Both the position numbers and the translations under genes were made by a program. Shown here piece after piece: positions 24,817-34,419 of a DNA stretch of 43,373 nucleotides (position 1 is its first letter; each line of letters starts with the position of its first letter). The stretch is from Brugia malayi. Its lineage: Eukaryota; Nematoda; Chromadorea; Rhabditida; Onchocercidae. Under the pieces are notes generated by a model, which saw only the letters and a program-made list of their open reading frames with translations, did no database searches and had not been told where the DNA came from. The stretch spans positions 1-43,373 of the forward strand of contig NW_025062307.1 of assembly GCF_000002995.4 (NCBI RefSeq), given 5' to 3'.

Positions 24817-26331
24817 ATGGAGGATCAAGAAATCGAAGTGCTTTTCGAATACCTTAAAAGGGAGCCGGAGATGTACCGGATTTTGCAAAGGTTCGTGAGC
24901 AGGACTGTTCAGGTAATTTTCACTTTGTCTTCCTCTTTTTTGCTTTTATTTTTTTTTATAAATTGATACAGTATGAAGAAAGAGTTGCTGAACTTTGCAC
25001 TGCCTCAAATTTAAAAAGTGACTGTAAAAAATAGCTTTTTCAGTTTGAACAGTTGCTCATAGGAAAGATGGCGGAGGCGGGGTGGAGGTTGGAGGAACTG
25101 GTAGGGCAGAGTGCCCAGCCAGCAATGGAAGAGGACCCGGTACCTCAGGAGCCGGAATTTAACGAAGAAGAGGCAGAGTGGGCTCCTCTGCCTGAAAATG
25201 AAAATGGTGATGAGGCCGAGAACTGGCCATCAGAAGCAGAGTGGACCCCTCTGCCAGAAGAAGAGGAAGAAGAAGAAGAGCCTGAGGTACCGGGGGTACC
25301 AATGGAGATCGAGGAACCGGTAGGAGCAGTACGCGAACTCGTCCTGTAAGTTTAAGTTTTAGCAGCTATTGTACTAATTTGCTAACTAGATATTAACCTT
25401 ACCTACCCAATAATTTGCAATAAATATAAAACTGTTTCAGGCGAACGAGGACAATCAGAATCCCGGTTCCTGCCATGCAAGAAGCAATGGCTGCGGCACC
25501 TCCGGAGAAATTCGAACCAGCTGATTTAAAAAATCTTCCGGAGCAACTCCGAAGAGAGTTGATAGTGCCGCAAGCAGAGCCATACACGGTGGCACAAGGA
25601 GAAGGAAGCAAGAACATCGGTAAGTTATAATTTTAATAACTTAAGAAATGATTATATGCCGCAATTTGTAGAAGAAATACAATCATATTTTGACTTTGTA
25701 TTGATAAAATCATATGATATCATCGAAAATTTCATCCCTTATAATGCACTAAAACGATTACAAAATTCTATATCGATACTCGAAGAACAGTTTGTGCAAC
25801 AATATTTTCTTACTATTTCTATTTTCAGTGTGTGGCCTCTGCTGCAGGCAGTTTGAAACGTTGAAAGGGTGGCGCATTCACGCGTCGAGAACACACAAGC
25901 AAGATGGTAAGTATTGCGAAATGAATTTCCAATTAGTTTTTAAAGATATCGCTACATTTGATTCATTTAAAAGCCAGTGGACTGATTAATTTGCATATTC
26001 CAGGCTTTTGTGCCCGTTGTGGGCATTACCTCTTGCTGCCACCTGAATTTACGGCCGCCCAGAGAACGGCAGCAATGGAGCTTCATGCCCTCGATTGGTG
26101 CCCGAGGGCATGCGCGGCCGTAATAAGCGAACGACAGGTGAAGCGGCGCAGACTTGACCTGGTAGGAAGAGAAGAGGATGCGCATCACCTCTTCATCCCA
26201 GGTAAGAAATTAATTAGCATTGAAGAAGTGAAATTTAAAAGTTAAAAAAAAAAAAAAATGAATGACCATAGAAAACAAAATATTAAAGTGGGTCTCGTAA
26301 TTTTTCTAATCAGTGGTTTTTTTTAGGCTAA
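24817..26331 (+). CDS. Acidic zinc-finger protein, 285 residues, six exons
   Basis: Exons: 24,817-24,912; 25,044-25,345; 25,441-25,619; 25,829-25,906; 26,004-26,201; and 26,327-26,331, which holds only the stop. All introns are GT..AG (GTAATT, GTAAGT, GTAAGA; TTTTTCAG, GTTTCAG, TTTTCAG, TTCCAG, TTTTAG) and the frame is continuous. Residues 1-60 look helical (MEDQEIEVLFEYLKREPEMY). An acidic segment follows with a repeated EAEW-A/T-PLPE motif, then Glu-rich sequence. A C2H2 finger lies at residues 194-215 (C194, C197, H210, H215; C-x2-C-x12-H-x4-H), then a second Cys/His cluster at 221-255 (C221, C224, H246, C251, C255) and a basic KRRRL, a possible nuclear signal. The GWRIHASRTH pattern recalls N-terminal fingers of R2/NeSL-type retrotransposons, so a domesticated element is possible; no nuclease or reverse transcriptase is present. 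Nucleic-acid binding is inferred. Exon GC near 55% contrasts sharply with the flanks. The family is not recognised. Confidence 0.82.
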
Positions 26332-26426
26332 TATTATTGCCTGGTCTTCCTCATGCGGCCACCTGTCGCTGCCTGCTGCGAATCTCCATCCTCTTCCAAT
26401 GAAAGCTGGTTAGTAACATCCAAAAA
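26332..26426 (+). other. Probable 3' UTR of the zinc-finger gene
   Basis: After the TAA, ~85 bp remain GC-rich (CATGCGGCCACCTGTCGCTG and following) and end at a donor-like GCTG/GTTAGT at about 26,408. It could be 3' UTR, or part of an alternative exon read in another frame. In the A-rich DNA just beyond, AATAAA hexamers are frequent, so the cleavage site cannot be placed. Confidence 0.4.
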
Positions 26427-26645
26427 ATTAAAAAAAAAAAAAAAAAAAATGAAAAACTAAAAAATAAAAAAAAAAACTAAAAAATAAAAAAAAAAACTAA
26501 AAAATAAAAAAAAAAACAAAAAATAAAAAAAAAAACTAAAAAATAAAAAAAAAAAAACTAAAAAACAAAAAAATCAAAAAAACCAAAAAAAAAATCAAAA
26601 GAATAAAAAAAATTAAAAATAGAAAAAATGAAAAAAAAAAAAATT
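26427..26645. repeat. A-rich minisatellite
   Basis: Repeats of ACTAAAAAATAAAAAAAAA, period about 20 bp, degrading to A-runs with CAAAA/GAAAA interruptions. Confidence 0.85.
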
Positions 26646-27829
26646 TGTTCTTTGATTTAACATAAGAACAACTGATTTCAAAATATAGAAAAGGCTGAGG
26701 AGTTTGTAGCTGTTTTACGTTTTTGTATGTCATTTACCGTCTTAGTGATAGAGTAATCAAAAGCTTGTAAAGGGCATTTTTTTGCCATCACAAACATAAA
26801 CCAAATTACTTTGAAATCAGTTGTTTTTTCTTTTTTTTTTTTTTTTTTTTGTTTTTTAGCCTTTGGGCAGCTAATTTTGTTGAAAATTGTGTATTTTATT
26901 TATTTTCATCTAAATAATGTAATTTAATGTTCTTATTTTTTTGATATTACTTATAACTGTTTAATAACTGTTTTTTTTTTTCTTTTTTTTTTTGATTTTC
27001 TAAACTTATCACAATTATTGTTTTTTTTTACAATTATTGTTACTTTATCCATTATTTCTGTTTAATGAAAATTTTCATTGTTATTTTAGTGTTACTAATG
27101 GTGTTAAATTTTTTATTTAATTTTATTGCTGTATACATCGAATATCAACTTATTCTATATTTATTTTTTGTATTTTCTAACTTGTAATAAGTTATTTACA
27201 TTTTAAGATGATTTTTTGGCTATTAAAAAAATGCACAAATTTCATCACATGAATATATTTTTAATGGAATAGAGCAATTTTTTAGAATTTCTGTTTGTAT
27301 TCAAGTAGTCTTTTAATTTAAATAGGATAAGTTGTCAATAGAGGATTGAGTTAATAAGATCTAATTTTGAATTTTATTTTGAGCTAAATCATAAGTTGAT
27401 ATCATTTGTAATTATCTCTGTAATTATCTTTGTGTGTATGTGGTGGGAGGGAGGGTAGGGGTGGTCGAAGGGAGGTACAGAATTATACCTTCCTTCGTCA
27501 GTATAACATTAACGAAGCATATAGAAAAAATGTTTGGTTTTAAAATTCAGATGAAGGGCCTTTTGAAATCTGGAATAAATTTCAAAATTCTTGATCTCTA
27601 TTCATTTTTAAGTATATTTTTTGAATTGGTAGAGCTTTGGGCTTTAAAAAGATATCAAAAATATTTAATTTTTGTTTTTTTTTTTTTAATTTTTGCGTTT
27701 TCAATTTTTTTTCTGAATTGAGTTAAAATCAAAAATCTTTTTTGAAATTAATTCTTTTTATTCGGATTATTTTTTGGAATCTTTTTATGGATTTTTTTCT
27801 TTTTTTGGTAATTTTTTTTTGGATTTTAT
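26646..27829. other. AT-rich intergenic DNA
   Basis: Poly-T runs at 26,832-26,850 and 26,970-26,992. No supported gene. A 95-codon frame from 27,434 begins at GTG, has no ATG near its start and ends in a Phe-rich run, so I treat it as chance. The G-rich motif at 27,445-27,461 is listed separately. Confidence 0.55.
27445..27461 (+). other. Potential G-quadruplex
   Basis: GGGAGGGAGGGTAGGGG: four G runs with loops of 1, 1 and 2 nt, a strong canonical motif, isolated in AT-rich intergenic DNA. Confidence 0.75.
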
Positions 27830-29052
27830 TATTTGCATGCTTTTTTTCATTCATTTCATTTGTTGCTATTTTCATTTTTTCATGCCTTTAGCATTTTACT
27901 TCTTGCTAACTTTTGTCCATTCCACTGATACTAATTTATTTTTGTTGTATTACCACTATTTTGTATCACTTTTTTTTTTTTATTTCAAAAATCTTTCACT
28001 TTTATCTTTTTTTTGTTTATATTGGTTTTGCATGTGTTTTCGGTTATTTCTACTAATTGCGTGTTTTTTTATTTTTTTATTTTTTTTTTATTTTTGCTAT
28101 TAACATGTGCATATTTTGTATTTTACTAACTGCATGCTTTTTGTAACTTTTTCTCATGAACACTTTTTCTTTTGTATTTATTGCATGCTTTTATTTTTTC
28201 GTTGTTCTCACTCGTTTTTTATTAACTGTATTTTTGCATGCATTTTTCGATTAATTCTACTAACTGCATGCATTTTGTATCTTTACTCACGCATTTGTTA
28301 TTATGGCGCACATTTTTTTTGTATTTAAATGCATGTTTTTTTTGTTGGCTTCACTCATTTCTATTAACATCGTTTTTGCATGCGTGTTGAGTTTGTTCTA
28401 TTAACAGCATGCTTTTTGTAACTTTATACCATTTGCTGTTTTTTTATTAACATTGTTTTTGCATGCGTTTCTTGGGTAGTTATATTAACATGCATGTTTT
28501 TTGTAAACTTACAACATTTATTATTATGGTGTACACTTTTTTCTTTTGTATTTATTGCATGCTTTTATTTTTCACTCGTTTTTTATTAACATTGTTTTTG
28601 CATGCGTTTTTTGTTAATTTTATTAACTGCATGTTCTTTGTAACTTTTTCTCATGTACACTTTTTTCTTTTGTATTTATTGCATGCTTTTATTTTTCACT
28701 CGTTTTTTATTAACACTGTTTTGCATGCATTTTTTGGTTAATTTTATTAACTGCATGCTTTTTGTTACTTTATACTATTCGCTGTTTTTTTATTAACACT
28801 GTTTTTGCATGCGTTTCTTGGTTAGTTTTACTAACATGCATGTGTTTTGTGAATCTGCTTACACCATTTATTATTAAAGCGTTTTTTCTTTTCTATTTAT
28901 TGCATGCTTTTGTTTTTCACTCGTTTTTTATTAACATTGTTTTTGCATGCATTTTTTGTTAATTTTATTAACTGCATGTTCTTTGTATCTTTTTCTCATG
29001 TACACTTTTTTCTTTTGTATTTATTGCATGCTTTTGTTTTTCACTCGTTTTT

Positions 29053-29113
<61 letters not shown>

Positions 29114-29990
29114 CACTCGTTTTTTATTAACACTGTTTTGCATGAATTTTTTGGTTAATTTTATTAACTGCATGCTTTTTGTTACTTTATACTATTCGCT
29201 GTTTTTTTATTAACATTGTTTTTGCATGCGTTTCTTGGTTAGTTATATTAACATGCATGTTTTTTGTAAACTTACAACACTTATTATTAAGGTGTACACT
29301 TTTTTCTTTTGTATTTATTGCATGCTTTTATTTTTCACTCGTTTTTTATTAACATTGTTTTTGCATGCATTTTTTGTTAATTTTATTAACTGCATGCTTT
29401 TTGTTACTTTATACTATTCGCTGTTTTTTTATTAACATTGTTTTTGCATGCGTTTCTTGGGTAGTTATATTAACATGCATGTTTTTTGTAAACTTACAAC
29501 ATTTATTATTAAGGTGTATACTTTTCTCTTTTGCATTTATTGCATGCTTTTATTTTTTTCGTTGTTCTCATCATTTTTTTTTTTTATTAACATTGTTTTT
29601 GCATGCATTTTTCGGTTAATTTTATTAACTGCATGCTTTTTGTTACTTTATACTATTTGCTGTTTTTTTATTAACACTGTTTTTGCATGCGTTTCTTGGT
29701 TAGTTTTACTAACATGCATGTGTTTTGTGAATCTACTTACACCATTTATTATTAAAGCGTTTTTTCTTTTCTATTTATTGCATGCTTTTGTTTTTCGTTG
29801 TTCTCATCGTTTTTTTTTTTTTTTATTAACATTGTTTTTGCATGCATTTTTCAGTTAATTCCATTAACTACAGCATTTTGTATCTTTACTCATACCATTT
29901 GTTATTATGGCATTTTTTTGTATTGAAGTGCATGCTTTTTTTGTTGGCTTCATTGATTTCTATTAACATTGTTCTTGCATGCGTGTTGAG
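27830..29990 (+). repeat. GCATGC minisatellite array
   Basis: About 2.2 kb of repeats built from phrases such as GTATTTATTGCATGCTTTT, TCACTCGTTTTTTATTAAC, TTTTTGCATGCGTTTCTTGG, TTAACATGCATGT and TTTTATTAACTGCATG. Full cycles, measured between GCATGCGTTTCTTGG landmarks at ~28,461, 28,807, 29,225, 29,447 and 29,687, are 222-240 bp with longer expanded ones. The same family occurs in both palindrome arms. Open frames of 63-136 codons here are Phe/Leu-rich by-products of the repeat. Confidence 0.88.
29055..29113. repeat. Poly(T) run of ~59
   Basis: An uninterrupted T run within one minisatellite cycle, bracketed by direct copies of TCACTCGTTTTTTATT. Its true length is uncertain with any sequencing chemistry. 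Confidence 0.9.
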
Positions 29991-30143
29991 TATTGTTATT
30001 ACTATTAGTAGTAGTGTTATTAAATTACTATAATGTCTTATTGTTATTATATTTCCAATTTATTTATTACAATTTATTCTTCACCTAATTTCAAAGTGAA
30101 CTTTTCTCATAAACAATAATTAAATATAGTTTATAAATTGCAG

Positions 30144-30257
30144 TGCATCCTTACGATCAAGCAAGCATATCAGTGTTCAATGCCATATCAAACCAGCTAT
30201 TCAAACCAGAAAGCATTTCAGTGGGATGCTGCTATAACTTATGTCTTCGAGACAACG
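30144..30257 (+). CDS. Candidate internal exon, unassigned
   Basis: The segment is GC-richer than its surroundings, bounded by AAATTGCAG and CGAGACAACG/GTATGC, 114 nt. Entered in phase 1 it reads xHPYDQASISVFNAISNQ..LRDN; in phase 0 it reads CILTIKQAYQCSMPYQ..YVFETT. Both are open, so the frame is undecided. Phase 1 in and out matches exons 4 and 5 of the zinc-finger gene, so an alternative 3' end of that gene is conceivable. Internal imperfect repeats (AAGCATATCAGTG / AAGCATTTCAGTG) weaken the coding case. No family recognised. Confidence 0.3.
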
Positions 30258-32842
30258 GTATGCTTAATTTCTATGCATTTTTTCTCTTAAATCTCATTTT
30301 AAATTATTTCAATTTTATTGTTTTAGCAATTTTCGAATAATATTTCTAGTTATTATTAAAAAATCAGATAGTCATTACATGTCAAATAATAAATTAATTT
30401 TTTTTAAAAAATTGATCCCAAAAATTGACCTCAATTAAGTGATTTACATAATTACGTAAGAAAATATTAATCCATGCATTCAAAATGATTTGAATTAGTG
30501 GAGCTAACATCATTCTTAATGGCTCAAACTATAAATTTAACGAAAATGTAAATTTTAAAATACTAATGAAGTTACAAAAATAAAATTAACCAACGTCATA
30601 AAAGTATTTTGAATTTACTGGCAATACGCCATCTTCATGGTCATGATTTTCTTTCATGTTAGTATCATCTCTTTGTTTATCACGGCAGAAAATTGTGAAA
30701 AGAATTTTTTGAAATATTAATAAATAATAAAATCAAAAGTAATTGATCCCATCTAATCATTTTTAATTCATTTTAAATGCAAAAAATGAATTTTAAGTAT
30801 AAATATGTACGTTGAAAATGATATTAATTCATTTAGTGAATATTGTTTTGAGTTACAGCGAATTTAATGATTAGGTTCGATCAACATTATGAAATCATTT
30901 GAACTTATTTGTTTAACATTACATTTTTATTAAACCACCTTCATAATCTACTTTCATGCTGGTGACATCTTTTTATTTGTTATGATATAGGCTAAAATAC
31001 TCGAACGAATTCTACCAAATGCTCAGAAGATAAAATTAATTGTAAATAGCAATTAATTAACTAATTAATAATTATAGGTGAAGTGAAAAGAGTGTATTTA
31101 TGGTGTGAGAAAGACGATGAGAGTTAATAAAAATAGAAAGTTGGGAAGATAATTAGAGAATTATGAGTAACGGAAATAACTTTATCCTAAGTTGAATCAC
31201 ACGAAATAAATCCCTCAAAGGATCATTTAGCAGTGGGTTTGGGTGCAGCATGCGACTAATTCCGATTAGTGAAATTAATGCCACCCTGGAAAGGCGGATT
31301 TTCAAAGTTTTTTGGTTTCTTAATTATGTTTACTTCCCTTTTTTCTTATGCAAATGCTAAAAATTAAGGATAAGATTGTACTAAAATATATTCCTACGAA
31401 TTATTGCTCGATTTTGTTATAATTTATGGTTCAGAATTTATGTTTTCTTTCTCTTTCTCTTCCCCTCTCTCTCTTTGAATTGTTATTTGTGTAACATAAT
31501 CCCTAATTAATTTATTTTTTTCATTTTTGATAATTTGAATCAATTATTTTGATTTGTATCATTTATGAATGGATGAGATTAATTTCATGATAATTATTTA
31601 ATCAGTAATTAGAAAGCATAATTTAAATATATTTTTCATATGAAATTTTATAAGGAATATAATTTCTGTTAGGATTTTTTGTGCAATATTTAAAATATGA
31701 ATAATGATTACTTTTAGTTTAGCTCTACTCTATATCGATATATCTTTATGGTTTTTTAAGATAAGAAGTATGAGAGAAGATTTAATTGAGCTAACAACTT
31801 CTACCTGAATGATGTATGATAGGAAAATAAGAGATGAATTAGTGCTGCGAAGAATGTAACAAAGAGATGGATATTTTATGATAAAGATAGAAAAATTATT
31901 GTGACAAATAGGTTGAATTAAGAGATGGAAAGTTTTATTCTTTAATTTTTTATTACAATTGTCGTTTATTTTTTCTTTTAACTGCATATTTAACTTTATG
32001 AAAAATGATCGATCATAGAAGAGTGATGAGATTAAGCTGTTTTTGCCATCGGAGTAATTAATTATGTTTATAAAATTGTTGCAAAAAATTTATTGCTAAT
32101 GACTTTAAGTGTTACTTGAATATAAGTAACAAAATGAAATTGCAAGATGGAAAAGGGTGAAATGGCAAATAATGAGGAAAAAAAGGGAATAAGCTGCTTC
32201 TTTAAAAAGCAAATGACACTGATAAGTGATCTTATCAGCAAGACAGAATTATTTTATACGATCTGTTATTTTATATGATAATTATTTTACACGATGTGTT
32301 AGTCGCAAGTTCGAATGGGTTCTTTTTTTTTTTTTTTTTTTACTGCAATGTTCGTTCCTTAGCATTACAGCAAAGTAATTCGAACTTTATCAGTTGTTAA
32401 CTTATGCTTACAAATTGTTGAATAGTTCGGATGCGAAATAATTTAAGAATATGTTGTTAAGATGATTCCAATTGTTAAATAAAATTTCGATGGAAATAAT
32501 ATTGCTGAATTAATAGGTAATCTATCAGTTAATTCTTAATGATTAATATTTTAATGACTGTATCAATGAAGTAATTCTAATTCACATAAAAAAAAAATAA
32601 ATTGCACAGGCCTAATTCTATTCATTCTTTTCAAATTGACATAGTTCATTGATAAAAAGAAAAAAAAAAACTAATAATTACCAACCACCAAATTGTTTTC
32701 ACCATTGATTTTACTTTAAGTTATACTAATATTGTCCGAATGAAATCTTTTGAATCGAAATAGAAGGGATTTATCAGGTGATTTGTTTTTGCATTCATTG
32801 TATGCGTCTGAAAATACTAGTTTTTTTTTTATTTTTTTTTAG
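30258..32842. other. AT-rich intergenic or intronic DNA before the hif-1 exons
   Basis: About 2.6 kb with no clear exon. Points of note are a small GC-richer island at 31,231-31,300, a palindromic GATA pair at 32,219-32,238 and a T run at 32,323-32,341. The missing first exon or exons of the hif-1-like gene should lie here or further upstream. Confidence 0.5.
32219..32238. promoter_or_regulatory. Inverted pair of GATA-factor sites
   Basis: CTGATAAG and CTTATCAG face each other across TGAT, making a palindrome. Together with the preceding A this gives ACTGATAAG, the extended form known for intestinal GATA factors (ELT-2 type) in nematodes. It lies ~600 bp before the first visible hif-1 exon. 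Its function is inferred. Confidence 0.4.
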
Positions 32843-33721
32843 AAATCTTGACCGACGTCGTGAGTCATCTCGTTTTGCTGCACGTGATCGACGTGGTAAG
32901 GAAGCGGACATCTTTGCGGATCTCAAAGTAGTGATACCAATTGTTGATGAAGCAACAGTTACACATGTGGATCGGATTGCTATATTGCGGGTTGCATTGA
33001 CTCTTTGCCGGTTACGAAAAGTTGCAACGAAATGTATTTTTTTTTTTTGTTAACAAGAATTATTGATATCTTGCATTATGTAAATTTTCAAAATAAACAG
33101 CCCACAGTAATGCAAGAATTGTTTTTCCTGCATCTGCAAACATTAGGCAAATTCATTTTTCTTCAATTTTAGCTATGAAAACCTGAAATGCACGCCAGTT
33201 GCAGCGTAAGCAAACAGGTTATTTAAAAACATCATTGGAATCTAGCCGTTAGAATTAGTGGGAATAATCAATCTTCCCAACATATTGTTTAGCTTCATTT
33301 GAAAATGCCGAAAAGGAATTCCTTGAAATTACTGGATATTGATTTTCAATTTTGATGCTCAAATTTCGATCTCTTTGTTGGATACCTTGTGTGACAGTAA
33401 ATATTCCAAATAGTGATTCTTATCTGGAACTTCAAAAAAATTTTTTCTTTAATTTATAGACTGAAGGCTGCAGGTTTTTTTAATGAGCCTATTTTGAATT
33501 TTTTATCTTTTTTTTTTCTTGAATTTGAATAACTTGAATCATTCAAATTTTTGGAATGAAAATAATTGCAGTCTTGAAAACTAATCTCAGAGGAGCATCG
33601 ATGTTTATGGTCTGCAACAGCATTGCTAGAGTGTTTGGATGGTTTTCTGGCTATTGTTGACCTGGATGGTATCATCCTATACGTTAGTGAAAGTGTCTCC
33701 ATCTACCTCGGACTTACGCAA
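32843..33721 (+). CDS. hif-1: Partial HIF-1 alpha homologue: bHLH and start of PAS-A (two exons, frame disturbed)
   Basis: HIF-1 alpha is the oxygen-regulated nuclear bHLH-PAS factor that pairs with ARNT/AHA-1. Exon A (32,843-33,033; acceptor TTTTTTTTAG) encodes the DNA-binding basic region ([20 protein letters not shown]) and helix-loop-helix, ending [19 protein letters not shown]. Exon B (33,572 or 33,593 to 33,721; donor GTATGT) encodes [19 protein letters not shown] and [14 protein letters not shown], the start of PAS-A. Both resemble C. elegans HIF-1 closely from memory. The junction is odd: with the obvious splice sites (33,033/33,572) the linker shows two one-base frame slips, each in a run of A. 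A canonical in-frame alternative, 33,020 to 33,593, drops ~18 linker residues. The rest of PAS-A, PAS-B and the proline-hydroxylation region are not visible before the satellite at 37 kb, nor is the upstream exon supplying two bases to exon A. It could be a real gene with sequence errors and very long introns, or a truncated pseudogene. Confidence 0.75.
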
Positions 33722-34419
33722 GTATGTTACATTTTCCTTTTTTTTTTCCGCTTTTCTAAATAGATTGACTTAAACGAAATAAAAAATTTATGTCTACTAT
33801 TTCTGTTGAAAATTGTATTGAAGACGACATCATAAATGTGAGAAAAAAAGTTTTTCCTCAGTAACCCTTATTATCAGATGGGTGACGATTTTCGGGAAAG
33901 CATTTCTACTTTATGAAATTGTTCTCTCTACTTCTTGTTAGTGCAGCGATTGTCTATTGTGTTTGTAATATATATTCATATAAAATTATAAAACTAATAA
34001 ATTAATGTATATTCTTGCACATGTATATTCTTATAAAACTCACTTAATAAAATTTAAAGTTCGATTAAAAAGCAGTCGTGAATTTTAAGAGATAAAACAT
34101 ATTTTAAAAGAAAATAATCTTGCTGAAAGAATTTGTCTACTTTTGTTTTAAATCAAATCAAAAAAAAGAGTGAAAGAGAATTTTCAAATTTAGTAAGAAC
34201 AAAATAGAAAAAATATTTCATCAAATTTAAATTACGCTAAAATTCTGATTATCACTAAAAATAAAAATTAGAATTTACAATAATAATTTAAAATCAAAAA
34301 AAAAAAAAATATATATATATATATATATAAACTGATGGATTATAAATGATTTCTGCAGATTTTTTTTTTCTTTGTTATATAAATTGAATTGCATTGATAA
34401 TAATAATGCAATTTATCTT
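33722..34419. other. AT-rich DNA between hif-1 exon B and the minus-strand gene
   Basis: I looked for the next PAS-A exon. Acceptor-like sites at ~33,762 (CTAAATAG/ATTGACTTA) and ~33,858 (TTCCTCAG) do not open into a convincing continuation. An A run with (TA)n sits at 34,297-34,329. Confidence 0.5.
34387..34413 (-). other. Hairpin just downstream of the minus-strand stop codon
   Basis: AATTGCATT (34,387-34,395) and AATGCAATT (34,405-34,413) form a perfect 9-bp stem with a 9-nt loop, 6 nt beyond the stop codon of the membrane-protein gene, so it would be in the 3' UTR. A regulatory role is speculative. Confidence 0.35.

Noticed and set aside
27434..27721. 95-codon frame starting in the G-rich tract
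   Set aside because: GTG start, no splice context, Phe-run ending and no recognisable domain.
27774..29858. A dozen Phe/Leu-rich open frames resembling membrane proteins
   Set aside because: They follow the T-rich GCATGC minisatellite, overlap in several frames, and change frame from unit to unit.
31730..31987. 85-codon minus-strand frame
   Set aside because: Lys/Asn/Ile-rich composition expected of AT-rich DNA; no supporting exon signals.
32148..32281. Frame MEKGEMANNEEKKGISCFFK, about 43 codons, before hif-1
   Set aside because: Composition is slightly better than background, but there is no donor in a phase that joins hif-1 exon A and no known N-terminal motif.
33173..33205. Mini-exon TTTTAG/CTATGAAAACCTG..GC/GTAAGC between the two hif-1 exons ([11 protein letters not shown])
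   Set aside because: Good splice signals, but its only open phase matches neither the exit of exon A nor the entry of exon B.
33763..33910. Continuation of PAS-A (IDLNEI, or NPYYQMGDDFRES)
   Set aside because: Weak resemblance, early stops, and no frame joining to LGLTQ over a proper exon.
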